33,972 bases of DNA from Bacteroidales bacterium. Its GTDB lineage: Bacteria > Bacteroidota > Bacteroidia > Bacteroidales > JAIPAH01. The stretch covers positions 1 through 33,972 of the forward strand of contig JAIPAH010000020.1 in NCBI GenBank assembly GCA_021740175.1. Reading direction: 5' to 3'. The notes beneath the pieces are model-generated. The model saw only the letters and a list, made by a program, of their open reading frames with translations, was not told the origin of the DNA and made no database searches. How positions within the stretch are numbered: the first letter of the stretch is position 1; the number at the start of each line of letters is the position of its first letter. The translations under genes and the position numbers were made by a program. This document shows positions 18,654 through 27,398 of this stretch, piece by piece.

Positions 18654-18893
18654 ATGAAACGAAAAATCATTGCATTTTTTATAGGAACAGCCTTTTTTAT
18701 TGGGGCTATTGGACTCGGTATTACATCAGAATCTGAACCCGACATGATAATCCAAAACTCCAAGGCTCTTGCAGAGAGTGATCCGGGACAGGATGATTTT
18801 ACCCTGTGTGCAGGTGAAGAATGGTACTGTGATGAGTATTCTGATGGTACACCTATTTATGGTATTAATGTCTTTTGGCAATTAGTGTTCTAA
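18654..18893 (+). CDS. NVEALA-like small secreted peptide precursor 1
   Basis: MKRKIIAFFIGTAFFIGAIGLGITSESEPDMIIQNSKALA|ESDPGQDDFTLCAGEEWYCDEYSDGTPIYGINVFWQLVF; hydrophobic leader, NSKALA motif, paired with a paralogue at 21104. Confidence 0.85.
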   Translation: MKRKIIAFFIGTAFFIGAIGLGITSESEPDMIIQNSKALAESDPGQDDFTLCAGEEWYCDEYSDGTPIYGINVFWQLVF

Positions 18894-19087
18894 ACTAATA
18901 GTAATTATATAGGGCATTCATCCTAAATGTTATATTTTTTTTAGCTAAATTATTTCTTACTATTTATTTTAATCTAAATAGTCAGAAAAAAACCTTTTAA
19001 ATTTTGAGCATTATAGGTATGGATGTCCTATATATTTATTTTAGGAAGATATTAATTATATTAAAAACAATACTAAAAAGTAAGATT

Positions 19088-20161
19088 ATGAAAATTAAAA
19101 TTCTGAAAAATATTCCAATAATAATATTCATAGTACTTATAAGTAATCTTCATATAAGTTGTACAAAAAATAATGAAGAAAAATCACCTTTGAAAGCTTT
19201 TCGTGATTCTACACTTATTCAGGGGAATCAATTAAAAATTAGCAGTGAACATATTGGTGAAGCCACATATTCTCTATTAATAGATTCAATACTAGTCATT
19301 AAAGATACAAAAAATACAGATTATGCATTCCATTTAATCAATATCAATAAGAAAAAGTATACAAAATCATTTGGTAAGAAAGGCAATGGACCGAAAGAAT
19401 TAGCTCATCCTATGGGTTTAAATAAGAATATTCAATCAGAGAATATAAATACTTATGCATCAACAAAAAACAAAATTTTTACTTATAATGTTGACTCCTT
19501 GCTGCAAAAAAATGATTATAAACCCTATTATATAAAAAAATTCATGGGCGAGTTTTTAATGCCAGTGCAAATACAAAATGGGCTATTTATAACTACCGGT
19601 CCTTTTGAAAAGGGTAGATATCGATTAACAGAAAGTGCACAGAACTTGAACAAATTTATATTTGATTATCCTGTTGATTCTGAACATGAAGAGGCCCCCA
19701 ATGAGTCTAAAAGTATGGTTTATCAGGGGAGATTTAAATTACAACCTGAAGGGAAACGTTTTGCTTTCGCAACAAATAGAGCAGGGATTTTGGAAATTTT
19801 TCAAGCTAATAACGGCACAATATCTAAGGTTATAGACCAGCATTTTTACAATCCCGACTACAAAGTTCAATCAAAGTATTCTGTTCCTATTTACCCCAAT
19901 AATAAAATGGGCTTTACAGACATGAGTGCCACAAAAGATTATTTGTATGTCCTTTATTCAGGGAGGACGATTTTAAAGTATAGGAAAAAATTCTTATACG
20001 GAAAACATGTTTTGGTATTCAATTGGCAGGGAACCCCAATAAAACACTATAAGTTGGATAAAGCTGTGCGATGTATTAGTGTGAACAAAACTAACAGCCT
20101 GCTTTATGCCTGGGCAGCCTTGCCCGAGCCGGCCTTACTGGAATATGCTTTTAACCATTAG
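19088..20161 (+). CDS. BF3164-like 6-bladed beta-propeller (TolB-like) lipoprotein 1
   Basis: MKIKILKNIPIIIFIVLISNLHISCTKN lipobox; KSFGKKGNGPKELAHPMGLN motif; paralogue of 21436-22515; ATG at 19088 preferred over 19004. Confidence 0.8.
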   Translation: MKIKILKNIPIIIFIVLISNLHISCTKNNEEKSPLKAFRDSTLIQGNQLKISSEHIGEATYSLLIDSILVIKDTKNTDYAFHLININKKKYTKSFGKKGNGPKELAHPMGLNKNIQSENINTYASTKNKIFTYNVDSLLQKNDYKPYYIKKFMGEFLMPVQIQNGLFITTGPFEKGRYRLTESAQNLNKFIFDYPVDSEHEEAPNESKSMVYQGRFKLQPEGKRFAFATNRAGILEIFQANNGTISKVIDQHFYNPDYKVQSKYSVPIYPNNKMGFTDMSATKDYLYVLYSGRTILKYRKKFLYGKHVLVFNWQGTPIKHYKLDKAVRCISVNKTNSLLYAWAALPEPALLEYAFNH

Positions 20162-20177
20162 CAGATCTAAAAAAATC

Positions 20178-20435
20178 ATGATAAAGAAAACAGCCATGCA
20201 TGTTAAACTCACAGTGGTCATTGTCTTCATCTTATTAGTAGCCGGATATGTGTGTAATAACTCATCGCAAAGGAGCCAGGCTATACAGAAAAAAGTGAAG
20301 CAATACCATGACAAAAAAATATTGCTCCCGTTTTCTGATAGCGTGTTATATAATAATGCAGTTGTATCATTTGGAAATAACCCACGAAACCAGAAGATTT
20401 ACCTAAGTAAAACCAAAAACACATCGCATGCTTGA
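20178..20435 (+). pseudogene. Truncated thioredoxin-like lipoprotein (paralogue of 22536-23132 lacking the Trx domain)
   Basis: N-terminus SSQRSQAIQKKVKQYHDKKILLPFSDSVLYNNA matches the full copy, then continues into sequence homologous to the full copy's downstream intergenic region (RNQKIYLSKTKN); CGSC domain absent. Confidence 0.8.
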
Positions 20436-20576
20436 ATCTGTAGCTAAAGATATAAAACCAACATCCAAAAGGAAGCCGCCCAAAAACCATCAGGGATGGA
20501 TATTTAGCAACAATTTTTTTAGACGACCCCGTAACCTTTTTCCGCTAAAAAACCAACAAAGAATTTGTTTTTCATT

Positions 20577-20867
20577 AAAATTATTTTATATTAGACCCAT
20601 TGATGAAACGTGAGGCCGACCCCCGGTTTGTTTTTACCGTGTAACAAACCGGCCCTGGAGAGAATACGAATAAATATTCATCGATTTTCCAAAATTTCCA
20701 ACGAGGAGTAGCACAAGGCGAAAAAAATGACAAAAACCGCGGCAATGCGGAACGAAACGGTATTGTCAAACATATAAAAATAACTAATAAATTTTAAGTA
20801 ATTTTTAACAAAAAATTTTAGGTAAAACTTGACTTCTTTTTTTTTTGAATTAGTATTGCAAGTACAG
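20577..20867 (+). repeat. Promoter cassette repeat, copy C
   Basis: Same cassette: hairpin ccggtttgtt/aacaaaccgg (20624-20633 / 20643-20652), promoter TTGAC-TAGTATTGC (20829-20859, T10 spacer run). Confidence 0.92.
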
Positions 20868-21103
20868 AAGAAAATAAATATGAAAGGAGGTAATGGCAGT
20901 CTTCAGCTAATTATGATTGAGTTTTTATGAATGAAGCAAAGTAATTCATAAAAAGGTGAACCCGGCATCTTATCCCAGGGCTGCTAACCGGGCGGTAAAC
21001 CGGTTTAAGAGAAAAAAGCACATTACAATGAGCAAAAAGAATTTTGTGGAATTTTCCGTTCACGTAATGTGCCTTAATGTAAAACCTAACAAATATAAGT
21101 ATT
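20868..21103 (+). promoter_or_regulatory. Long structured 5' leader of peptide gene 2
   Basis: MKGGNGSLQLIMIEFL* (20880-20930) abuts MKQSNS* (20931-20951); stem gcacattac/gtaatgtgc (21018-21026 / 21064-21072). Confidence 0.65.
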
Positions 21104-21358
21104 ATGAAACGAAAAATAATTGCATTTTTTATAGGAACGGCCTTTTTTATAGGGGCTATTGGGTTTGGAATCACATCAGAATCAGAGTCAAAGCTTTTAA
21201 TTAATAACTCAGAGGCTTTAGCGGAAGACAATCACGAAAATGATGAAAAAATATGTATGGAAATGAATGATACGTATTGTGAATATGCTGATGGTACTCC
21301 AAGCGAGGGACCCGTTGGTTGGAGAGATTTAGATAGTCCTACGATAGGAGATATGTAA
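21104..21358 (+). CDS. NVEALA-like small secreted peptide precursor 2
   Basis: MKRKIIAFFIGTAFFIGAIGFGITSESESKLLINNSEALA|EDNHENDEKICMEMNDTYCEYADGTPSEGPVGWRDLDSPTIGDM. Confidence 0.88.
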   Translation: MKRKIIAFFIGTAFFIGAIGFGITSESESKLLINNSEALAEDNHENDEKICMEMNDTYCEYADGTPSEGPVGWRDLDSPTIGDM

Positions 21359-21367
21359 ATATATAAT

Positions 21368-21400
21368 AGAAGGATAGATTACCAATCTATCCTTCTTCTT
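21368..21400 (+). terminator. Perfect 13-bp hairpin between peptide gene 2 and propeller gene (terminator/attenuator-like)
   Basis: agaaggatagatt-acc-aatctatccttct followed by tctt. Confidence 0.7.
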
Positions 21401-21435
21401 ACCAATCATTACAATTAAATAAAATAGTGTTATAT

Positions 21436-22515
21436 ATGAACAATACATTTCTAATAGGTTTATTATACCTGATAAGCGGGTGTGTGTTACTTTTTATAAA
21501 CACCTCTTGCGAGAGAGAGGTGAAGGAAACTGATCCCATTAATTCATTCAATGATTCTACCATAATTAAGGGTCGAAAAATGAATATTGATAATAATGCC
21601 ATAGGAGAAGCTATTTCGTCATTTTTAATTGATTCTATATTGATACTAAAAGACCTTAAAAATCCGAAATATAATTTTCATCTAATAAATATCAGACAAG
21701 AATCTTACATCAAAAAATTTTGTATTAAAGGAAAAGGCCCAAATGAGTTTGCATTTCTCATGAATTTAAATTCTAATCCAAAAAAGCATCGGTCCTTTAA
21801 TACATTTTCTAGATTGGATAAAAAAATAATAACTTTTGATTTAGATTCATTAATGTTTCAAAAAAGATATAGACCTGATATAATTAAGACGTTCAAAAAA
21901 AACTATATAATGCCTGTAATGTTACAAAATGATTATTTTATTTCCACAGGTCCGTTTAAAAAAGGAAGATATCGTTTAAGCGATAATTCTTTGCATACTC
22001 ATAGATATAAATATCATTATCCTTACGATCCAGAAAAAAATGATGTTTCCCGGACTACAAAAAGTATAATTTATCAGGGACAATTTATATTGCAACCAAA
22101 TGGGAGTCATTTTGCATTTAGTACCCCTAATTGTGGTATACTAGAAGTCTTTAAAGCAAAAGAAAATTCAATACGTATAGTAACTAAACATCATCATTTT
22201 AATGCTAAATATGAAACAAACAAAACAGGAACTAAGGCTGGATTGGTTATGGAAAATAAGATGGGTTTCTCTGACATGGGTTCGTCAAAAAATTATCTAT
22301 ATGTTCTATATTCGGGTAGACTCTTAAGTAAGTATACTGATGAATCATTATATGGTAAGCATATCCTTGTTTTTAATTGGGAAGGCGAACCCATAAAACA
22401 CTATAAACTGGACAAAGCGGTGCGGTGTATTAGTGTGAACAATACAGACAGTCTGCTTTATGCCTGGGCTGCATTGCCTGAGCCGGCTTTGCTGGAGTAT
22501 TCATTAAATCATTAA
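21436..22515 (+). CDS. BF3164-like 6-bladed beta-propeller (TolB-like) lipoprotein 2
   Basis: MNNTFLIGLLYLISGCVLLFINTSCERE; KKFCIKGKGPNEFAFLMNLN; C-terminus HYKLDKAVRCISVNNTDSLLYAWAALPEPALLEYSLNH nearly identical to copy 1. Confidence 0.82.
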   Translation: MNNTFLIGLLYLISGCVLLFINTSCEREVKETDPINSFNDSTIIKGRKMNIDNNAIGEAISSFLIDSILILKDLKNPKYNFHLINIRQESYIKKFCIKGKGPNEFAFLMNLNSNPKKHRSFNTFSRLDKKIITFDLDSLMFQKRYRPDIIKTFKKNYIMPVMLQNDYFISTGPFKKGRYRLSDNSLHTHRYKYHYPYDPEKNDVSRTTKSIIYQGQFILQPNGSHFAFSTPNCGILEVFKAKENSIRIVTKHHHFNAKYETNKTGTKAGLVMENKMGFSDMGSSKNYLYVLYSGRLLSKYTDESLYGKHILVFNWEGEPIKHYKLDKAVRCISVNNTDSLLYAWAALPEPALLEYSLNH

Positions 22516-22535
22516 CTTAAGTAAAATGTTTGTTT

Positions 22536-23132
22536 ATGATAAGAAAATCAGCTATGTATAATAAAAATACATTAGCATTAACAATTATTTTCATTTTATT
22601 GATTATTGGTTATGGATGTAAAAACACATCGCAAAGGAGCCAGGCTATACAGGAAAAAGTGAAGCAATACCATCACAAAAAAATATTGCTCCCGTTTTCT
22701 GATAGCGTATTATATAATAATGCAATGATTCCAGTGGGTCAAACGAATCTAAAAAAAGGCGCTATTAAAGTGAGCACTTATATCGACGGGCAGTGTGGCT
22801 CATGCCTGAAAACGTTAACCAACTGGAAACCTTTGATAAGCCTTGCCAAAAAGCACCATGATTTTCAAATTCTTTTTTACGTATATGCCTTTAGCCGGGA
22901 TGAATTTATTCAATATTACTATCCCGAATCGATTCATGAATACCCGGTTATGTTTGATACTCAGAAAAAGTATTTAAAACGAAATGAATTATCGGAATAT
23001 GAAGACTACAAAACGTTTTTATTAAACGGTGATAATGAAGTTACACTGGTCGGAAATCCTGCACGCAGCGAAAAGCTTATGGCGTTGTACGAGCAGGAAA
23101 TTATTAAGCGGCTGAATGCTGCTGACCAATGA
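22536..23132 (+). CDS. Thioredoxin-like lipoprotein
   Basis: Lipobox-like IIGYGCKN; STYIDGQCGSCLKTLTNWKPLISLAKKHHDFQILFYVYA with CGSC (CxxC) in Trx-like context; start MIRKSAMYNK uncertain by a few codons. Confidence 0.78.
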   Translation: MIRKSAMYNKNTLALTIIFILLIIGYGCKNTSQRSQAIQEKVKQYHHKKILLPFSDSVLYNNAMIPVGQTNLKKGAIKVSTYIDGQCGSCLKTLTNWKPLISLAKKHHDFQILFYVYAFSRDEFIQYYYPESIHEYPVMFDTQKKYLKRNELSEYEDYKTFLLNGDNEVTLVGNPARSEKLMALYEQEIIKRLNAADQ

Positions 23133-23202
23133 TCCGGTTGAAAGATTTGGAAATAAGCAGCGAAACAAATATATTTATTTAAGTAAAACCAAAACAAATC
23201 CC

Positions 23203-24324
23203 ATGCTTGAAACATTACTATTTCCTTGGAAATCTCCTATAACGCATAAAACATTCGTGTTGCTTTTTATTCCTTTTCTTTTCCTGGTCTCGTGCCGGTC
23301 GGGAGATGAAAATAGGCAAGAGCAGGCCAACAGGCAGGGTATGGAAGAGAAAAACAAGGTGGATACCCTGGTGCTTCGGGAAAAGACATTTTCCAGGGAA
23401 TTAACCGGTAATGGCAAGCTTGCTGCGGTGCAAAAAGCGAAACTTCGTTTTGGCGTGTCGGGTGAACTAAAAAAGATAGGGGTCCAAAACGGGCAGCAAG
23501 TACAGGAAGGACAAATGCTAGCCAAACTGAAAGACTTTTCTTACCGAAATGCGTTAAAAGAAGCACGTACCCGGTTAAATAAAGCAAAGGTGAGTTTACA
23601 AGATGTGCTGATAGGACAGGGTTATAACCCGGAAGATACCGCGTCTGTCCCGGATAATTTTATGGAAATAGCGAAAATAAAATCCGGGGTGGAAGATGCC
23701 CGGACGAAACTTGCCAAGGCTCGTCATCAATTAAAAATGACTTCCCTTTCGGCTCCTTTCCCAGGGGTAGTTGCCAATATTGAAAAAAAAGAATTTGATA
23801 AAATTGACGCCTCTGAAAATTTTTGTTTGCTTATTAATAACAACCGGTATCATGTGGTTTTTAAAGTACTTGAGTCGGAGCTTGATGAACTGGCACTCCA
23901 TAAAACCTTTATGGCCAAAACCATGACAGGAGACAGCTACAAGGGCAGGATTACTCATATTAATCCTGTGGTTGACGAAAACGGGCTAGTTACGGTGCGG
24001 GGACTGATAGATAATAAGAGAGGGCAACTCGTTGAAGGAATGAATGTAAAAGTAACCGTCAGAACAAAAATCCCCGGGAAACTGATTATCCCAAAAAGGG
24101 CATTGGTATTGAGACAAAACAAAGAAGTAGTCTTTACCCTGAAACACGATAGTATTGCTATATGGAATTATGTAACCACAGGAGAGGAAAACAGTAAATA
24201 TTATACTATCAAAGAAGGCCTTGATAGGGGGGATACGGTGATTGTTTCAAATAATATAAACCTGGCTCATGAATCGATTGTTGAAGTAGAATCGCCGCAA
24301 CAGCCAAAACAAACGACAAGGTAA
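23203..24324 (+). CDS. Efflux RND transporter periplasmic adaptor subunit (lipoprotein)
   Basis: MLETLLFPWKSPITHKTFVLLFIPFLFLVSCRSGDEN lipobox; GELKKIGVQNGQQVQEGQMLAKL and LSAPFPGVVANIEKKEFDKIDASENFCLLI lipoyl halves; ORF-track start 23116 is too early. Confidence 0.92.
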   Translation: MLETLLFPWKSPITHKTFVLLFIPFLFLVSCRSGDENRQEQANRQGMEEKNKVDTLVLREKTFSRELTGNGKLAAVQKAKLRFGVSGELKKIGVQNGQQVQEGQMLAKLKDFSYRNALKEARTRLNKAKVSLQDVLIGQGYNPEDTASVPDNFMEIAKIKSGVEDARTKLAKARHQLKMTSLSAPFPGVVANIEKKEFDKIDASENFCLLINNNRYHVVFKVLESELDELALHKTFMAKTMTGDSYKGRITHINPVVDENGLVTVRGLIDNKRGQLVEGMNVKVTVRTKIPGKLIIPKRALVLRQNKEVVFTLKHDSIAIWNYVTTGEENSKYYTIKEGLDRGDTVIVSNNINLAHESIVEVESPQQPKQTTR

Positions 24325-24328
24325 CCTT

Positions 24329-27300
24329 ATGGTGAAGTTCCTGGTAGCACGCCCAATAGCAGTTTCGATGACCTTTCTTGCTTTCATTATCATGGGAAGT
24401 TTTGCTATGACACGTCTTCCGGTATCGCTGATGCCGGATGTGGCGATTCCGGAAATGACGGTGAAAATCGATGGCAAGGATATGCCCGTCAGGCAGTTGC
24501 AGAATGGCGTGGTCAGGCCTCTACGAAGACAGTTGATGCAAACGCCTCATTTGAAATCTCTCAAAAGTGAAGCACGGGATGAAAGTGCCGTATTTCACCT
24601 GGAGTTTGAGTATGGCACCAATGTGGATCTGGCTTTTATCGATGTCAACGAAAAGATTGACCGGGCCATGAATTTTCTGCCCGATGATTTACCCCGGCCA
24701 AGGGTCATAAAAGCCAGAGCCTCTGACATCCCGGTTTTTTATTTGAATATAACTGCGAAAGAGGCGTATTTGAATGCTCAATCATCAAAGACACGAGAGG
24801 TTTCCAGTCGTTTTGTTGAGCTGAGTAATTTTGCTGAAAGGGTCATAAGAAAGCGATTGGAGCAGCTCCCGGAAGTAGCTATTGCTGATGTTAGCGGAAC
24901 AGTAAATACGGAAATTGCTATTATCCCGGACAAGCAAAAGCTGCGATCACTCAATATGCATTATTCTGATATTGAAACAGCCATACATGCTAATAATTTA
25001 AAGCTGGGGACAATAGTTGTGAAAGATGGGATCTATCAATACAACTTACGGTTTGATAAAACACTGAATAGCAAAGAAGATATTGAAAAAATTACCCTGA
25101 AAGCAGGAAATAAAACATTGGAGCTGCAGGAAATAGCTAATGTAAAGGTGCGCCCGGCAAAGCGCAGCGGGCTTGTAACTTCACAAGGTCAGGAAGCCGT
25201 TTCATTAGCTGTTATCAAAAAATCCGGTGCCCGCATGGAAGATATGCAGCAATCTTTGAATACCCTTATCAAAAATTTTCATGCGAAATACCCTAATCTG
25301 CAATTCCAGGTGATACGTGACCAAACAAAACTATTGGATTATTCTATCCACAATCTTGGAAACACTTTGTTGTTAGGGGCAATTCTTGCTTTTGTCATCA
25401 TGTTCTTGTTTTTACGCGATATACGCACCCCCCTGTTAATTGGTATCAGTATTCCTGCTTCGCTGATCATAAGTATTTTGCTCTTCCACGTATTCGGCAT
25501 ATCGGTCAATATTATTTCACTCTCCGGGCTGGTACTTGGACTGGGGATGATGATTGACAATTCGATCATTGTTATAGACAACATCACACAGTATATAGAC
25601 CGGGGGCATTCGCTTGTTGATGCATGCATTCAAGCCACCAATGAGGTTATTCGCCCTTTGTTGAGTTCAGTGCTTACTACCTGTGCCGTATTCATACCGC
25701 TTATCTTTATCAGCGGACTGGCAGGGGCCTTGTTCTATGATCAAGCCATGGCAGTGGCTATCGGGTTGTTTATTTCTTTCTTTGTATCCATTACCCTGGT
25801 GCCGGTTTATTACAAGCTGGTGTTCAGAAAAGACCGGGAAAAACGAATTTGGTTGGGGAAACAGGTTAAGGGGTGGAATTACTATTCATCTTACGAGAAA
25901 GGATTGAATAACGTATTGCGTCACCGGAGCGTTATGACGGGAATATTCTTATTGATTGTGGTAGGCGGCCTATTCTTTTATCGGGCTATTGACAAAGAAA
26001 AGATTCCTCAAATCAAACATAATGAGATGTTTGTTTCATTGCAATGGAATGATAAAATCAATGTTGCGGAAAATAAACGGCGCTCGCTCATGTTGCTTAA
26101 ACAAATCGATACCCTTATTGAGCAAACCTCCGTTTATGCAGGCTCGCAACAGTATTTGATGAATTTGAATAATATCAACGCGCCGAATGCTTCTAAGATA
26201 TATATCAAATTTCAGGACAGTAAAAGCGTCAAAGTAGCCAGACAAAATATCAGAACGTTTTTTAGGAAAAATTACCCGGAGGCGCATTTCGATTTCTTAC
26301 CCCCCGAAAATGTTTTCGAACTATTGTTTTCTGAAGATAAGCCGCCCCTTGTAGCCCGCATTATGCCTTACGAAAAGGAGCAAGGGCTGGATTACTCGCA
26401 GGTTAATGCGTTGCTGCATCAAACAGATAACCGGTTTGATGCTTTTAATTTTTCCGCTGTCCCCGCCCGCGAACATATAGAAATAGCTCTGGATGCGGAG
26501 CGTTTGAAGATATATGATATTAAGCGAGAGCAGGTCATAAACAAACTGAGAACTTTGTTTAATGAATACCAGGTGTCCGATATCAAAAACAGCCGGCATT
26601 TTATGCCAATTGTACTGGCTCATAGCCAGGAACCCATGTTTAATTTGATAAATCAGGCAAAAATAAAAAACGAGAATAAGCAATACATTCCCTTGAAGGA
26701 AGTGTTAGCAATCCGTTATTCAAAAGATTTTAAGACAATAACTTCCGGAGAAAACGGAGAATATTATCCCTTAGTGTTTCATGTTGAAAAAGAGAAAGTA
26801 TCGGATGTTCAGAGAAAAATCGAAAATTTCCTGGCTCGTAAAGCGTATGATGTCACCTGGCATGGCAGTATTTTTTCCACTCAGCAAATGGTTGAAGAAA
26901 TATTGATCATTCTGCTCATATCTTTGTTGCTTCTGTATTTTATTCTTGCCTCCCAATTCGAATCGCTGAGTCTACCTTTTATCGTTCTCCTGGAAGTACC
27001 TATGGATATAGCCGGCGCGCTTTTTTTATTGTGGTTGATGGGCGAAACCTTAAATATCATGTCCTTAATCGGGATTATCGTAATGGCGGGTATAATTATT
27101 AATGATTCGATATTGAAGATCGACACAATCAACAGGTTGCGGTATAAGGGATACACTTTAACTGAATCGCTTTTTATAGGGGGAAAAAGACGGCTTAAAC
27201 CCATATTGATGACCAGCCTGACGACGATTATGGCCATGCTTCCCTTTTTATTTATATCAGGAATGGGTTCTGATCTGCAAAGGCCATTGGCAGTTGCTGT

Positions 27301-27397
27301 CATAGGAGGTATGGCAATTGGTACATTTGTTAGCCTTTACTTTATTCCATTATTTTACTATTTGCTTAAGCGTCCCACTCAAAAATCTTTACACTAA
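24329..27397 (+). CDS. Efflux RND transporter permease subunit (AcrB/MdtB-like)
   Basis: 1022 aa; MVKFLVARPIAVSMTFLAFIIMGSFAMTRLPVSLMPDVAIPEMTV; LVLGLGMMIDNSIIVIDNI; GIIVMAGIIINDSILKIDTINRLR. Confidence 0.95.
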   Translation: MVKFLVARPIAVSMTFLAFIIMGSFAMTRLPVSLMPDVAIPEMTVKIDGKDMPVRQLQNGVVRPLRRQLMQTPHLKSLKSEARDESAVFHLEFEYGTNVDLAFIDVNEKIDRAMNFLPDDLPRPRVIKARASDIPVFYLNITAKEAYLNAQSSKTREVSSRFVELSNFAERVIRKRLEQLPEVAIADVSGTVNTEIAIIPDKQKLRSLNMHYSDIETAIHANNLKLGTIVVKDGIYQYNLRFDKTLNSKEDIEKITLKAGNKTLELQEIANVKVRPAKRSGLVTSQGQEAVSLAVIKKSGARMEDMQQSLNTLIKNFHAKYPNLQFQVIRDQTKLLDYSIHNLGNTLLLGAILAFVIMFLFLRDIRTPLLIGISIPASLIISILLFHVFGISVNIISLSGLVLGLGMMIDNSIIVIDNITQYIDRGHSLVDACIQATNEVIRPLLSSVLTTCAVFIPLIFISGLAGALFYDQAMAVAIGLFISFFVSITLVPVYYKLVFRKDREKRIWLGKQVKGWNYYSSYEKGLNNVLRHRSVMTGIFLLIVVGGLFFYRAIDKEKIPQIKHNEMFVSLQWNDKINVAENKRRSLMLLKQIDTLIEQTSVYAGSQQYLMNLNNINAPNASKIYIKFQDSKSVKVARQNIRTFFRKNYPEAHFDFLPPENVFELLFSEDKPPLVARIMPYEKEQGLDYSQVNALLHQTDNRFDAFNFSAVPAREHIEIALDAERLKIYDIKREQVINKLRTLFNEYQVSDIKNSRHFMPIVLAHSQEPMFNLINQAKIKNENKQYIPLKEVLAIRYSKDFKTITSGENGEYYPLVFHVEKEKVSDVQRKIENFLARKAYDVTWHGSIFSTQQMVEEILIILLISLLLLYFILASQFESLSLPFIVLLEVPMDIAGALFLLWLMGETLNIMSLIGIIVMAGIIINDSILKIDTINRLRYKGYTLTESLFIGGKRRLKPILMTSLTTIMAMLPFLFISGMGSDLQRPLAVAVIGGMAIGTFVSLYFIPLFYYLLKRPTQKSLH

Positions 27398-27398
27398 C

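Noticed and set aside
20956-21204. 82-aa GTG-start ORF through leader and peptide gene 2
   Set aside because: In unit 1 the same frame stops after 47 codons because of a 1-nt difference, and it overlaps the peptide gene out of frame; not conserved as coding.
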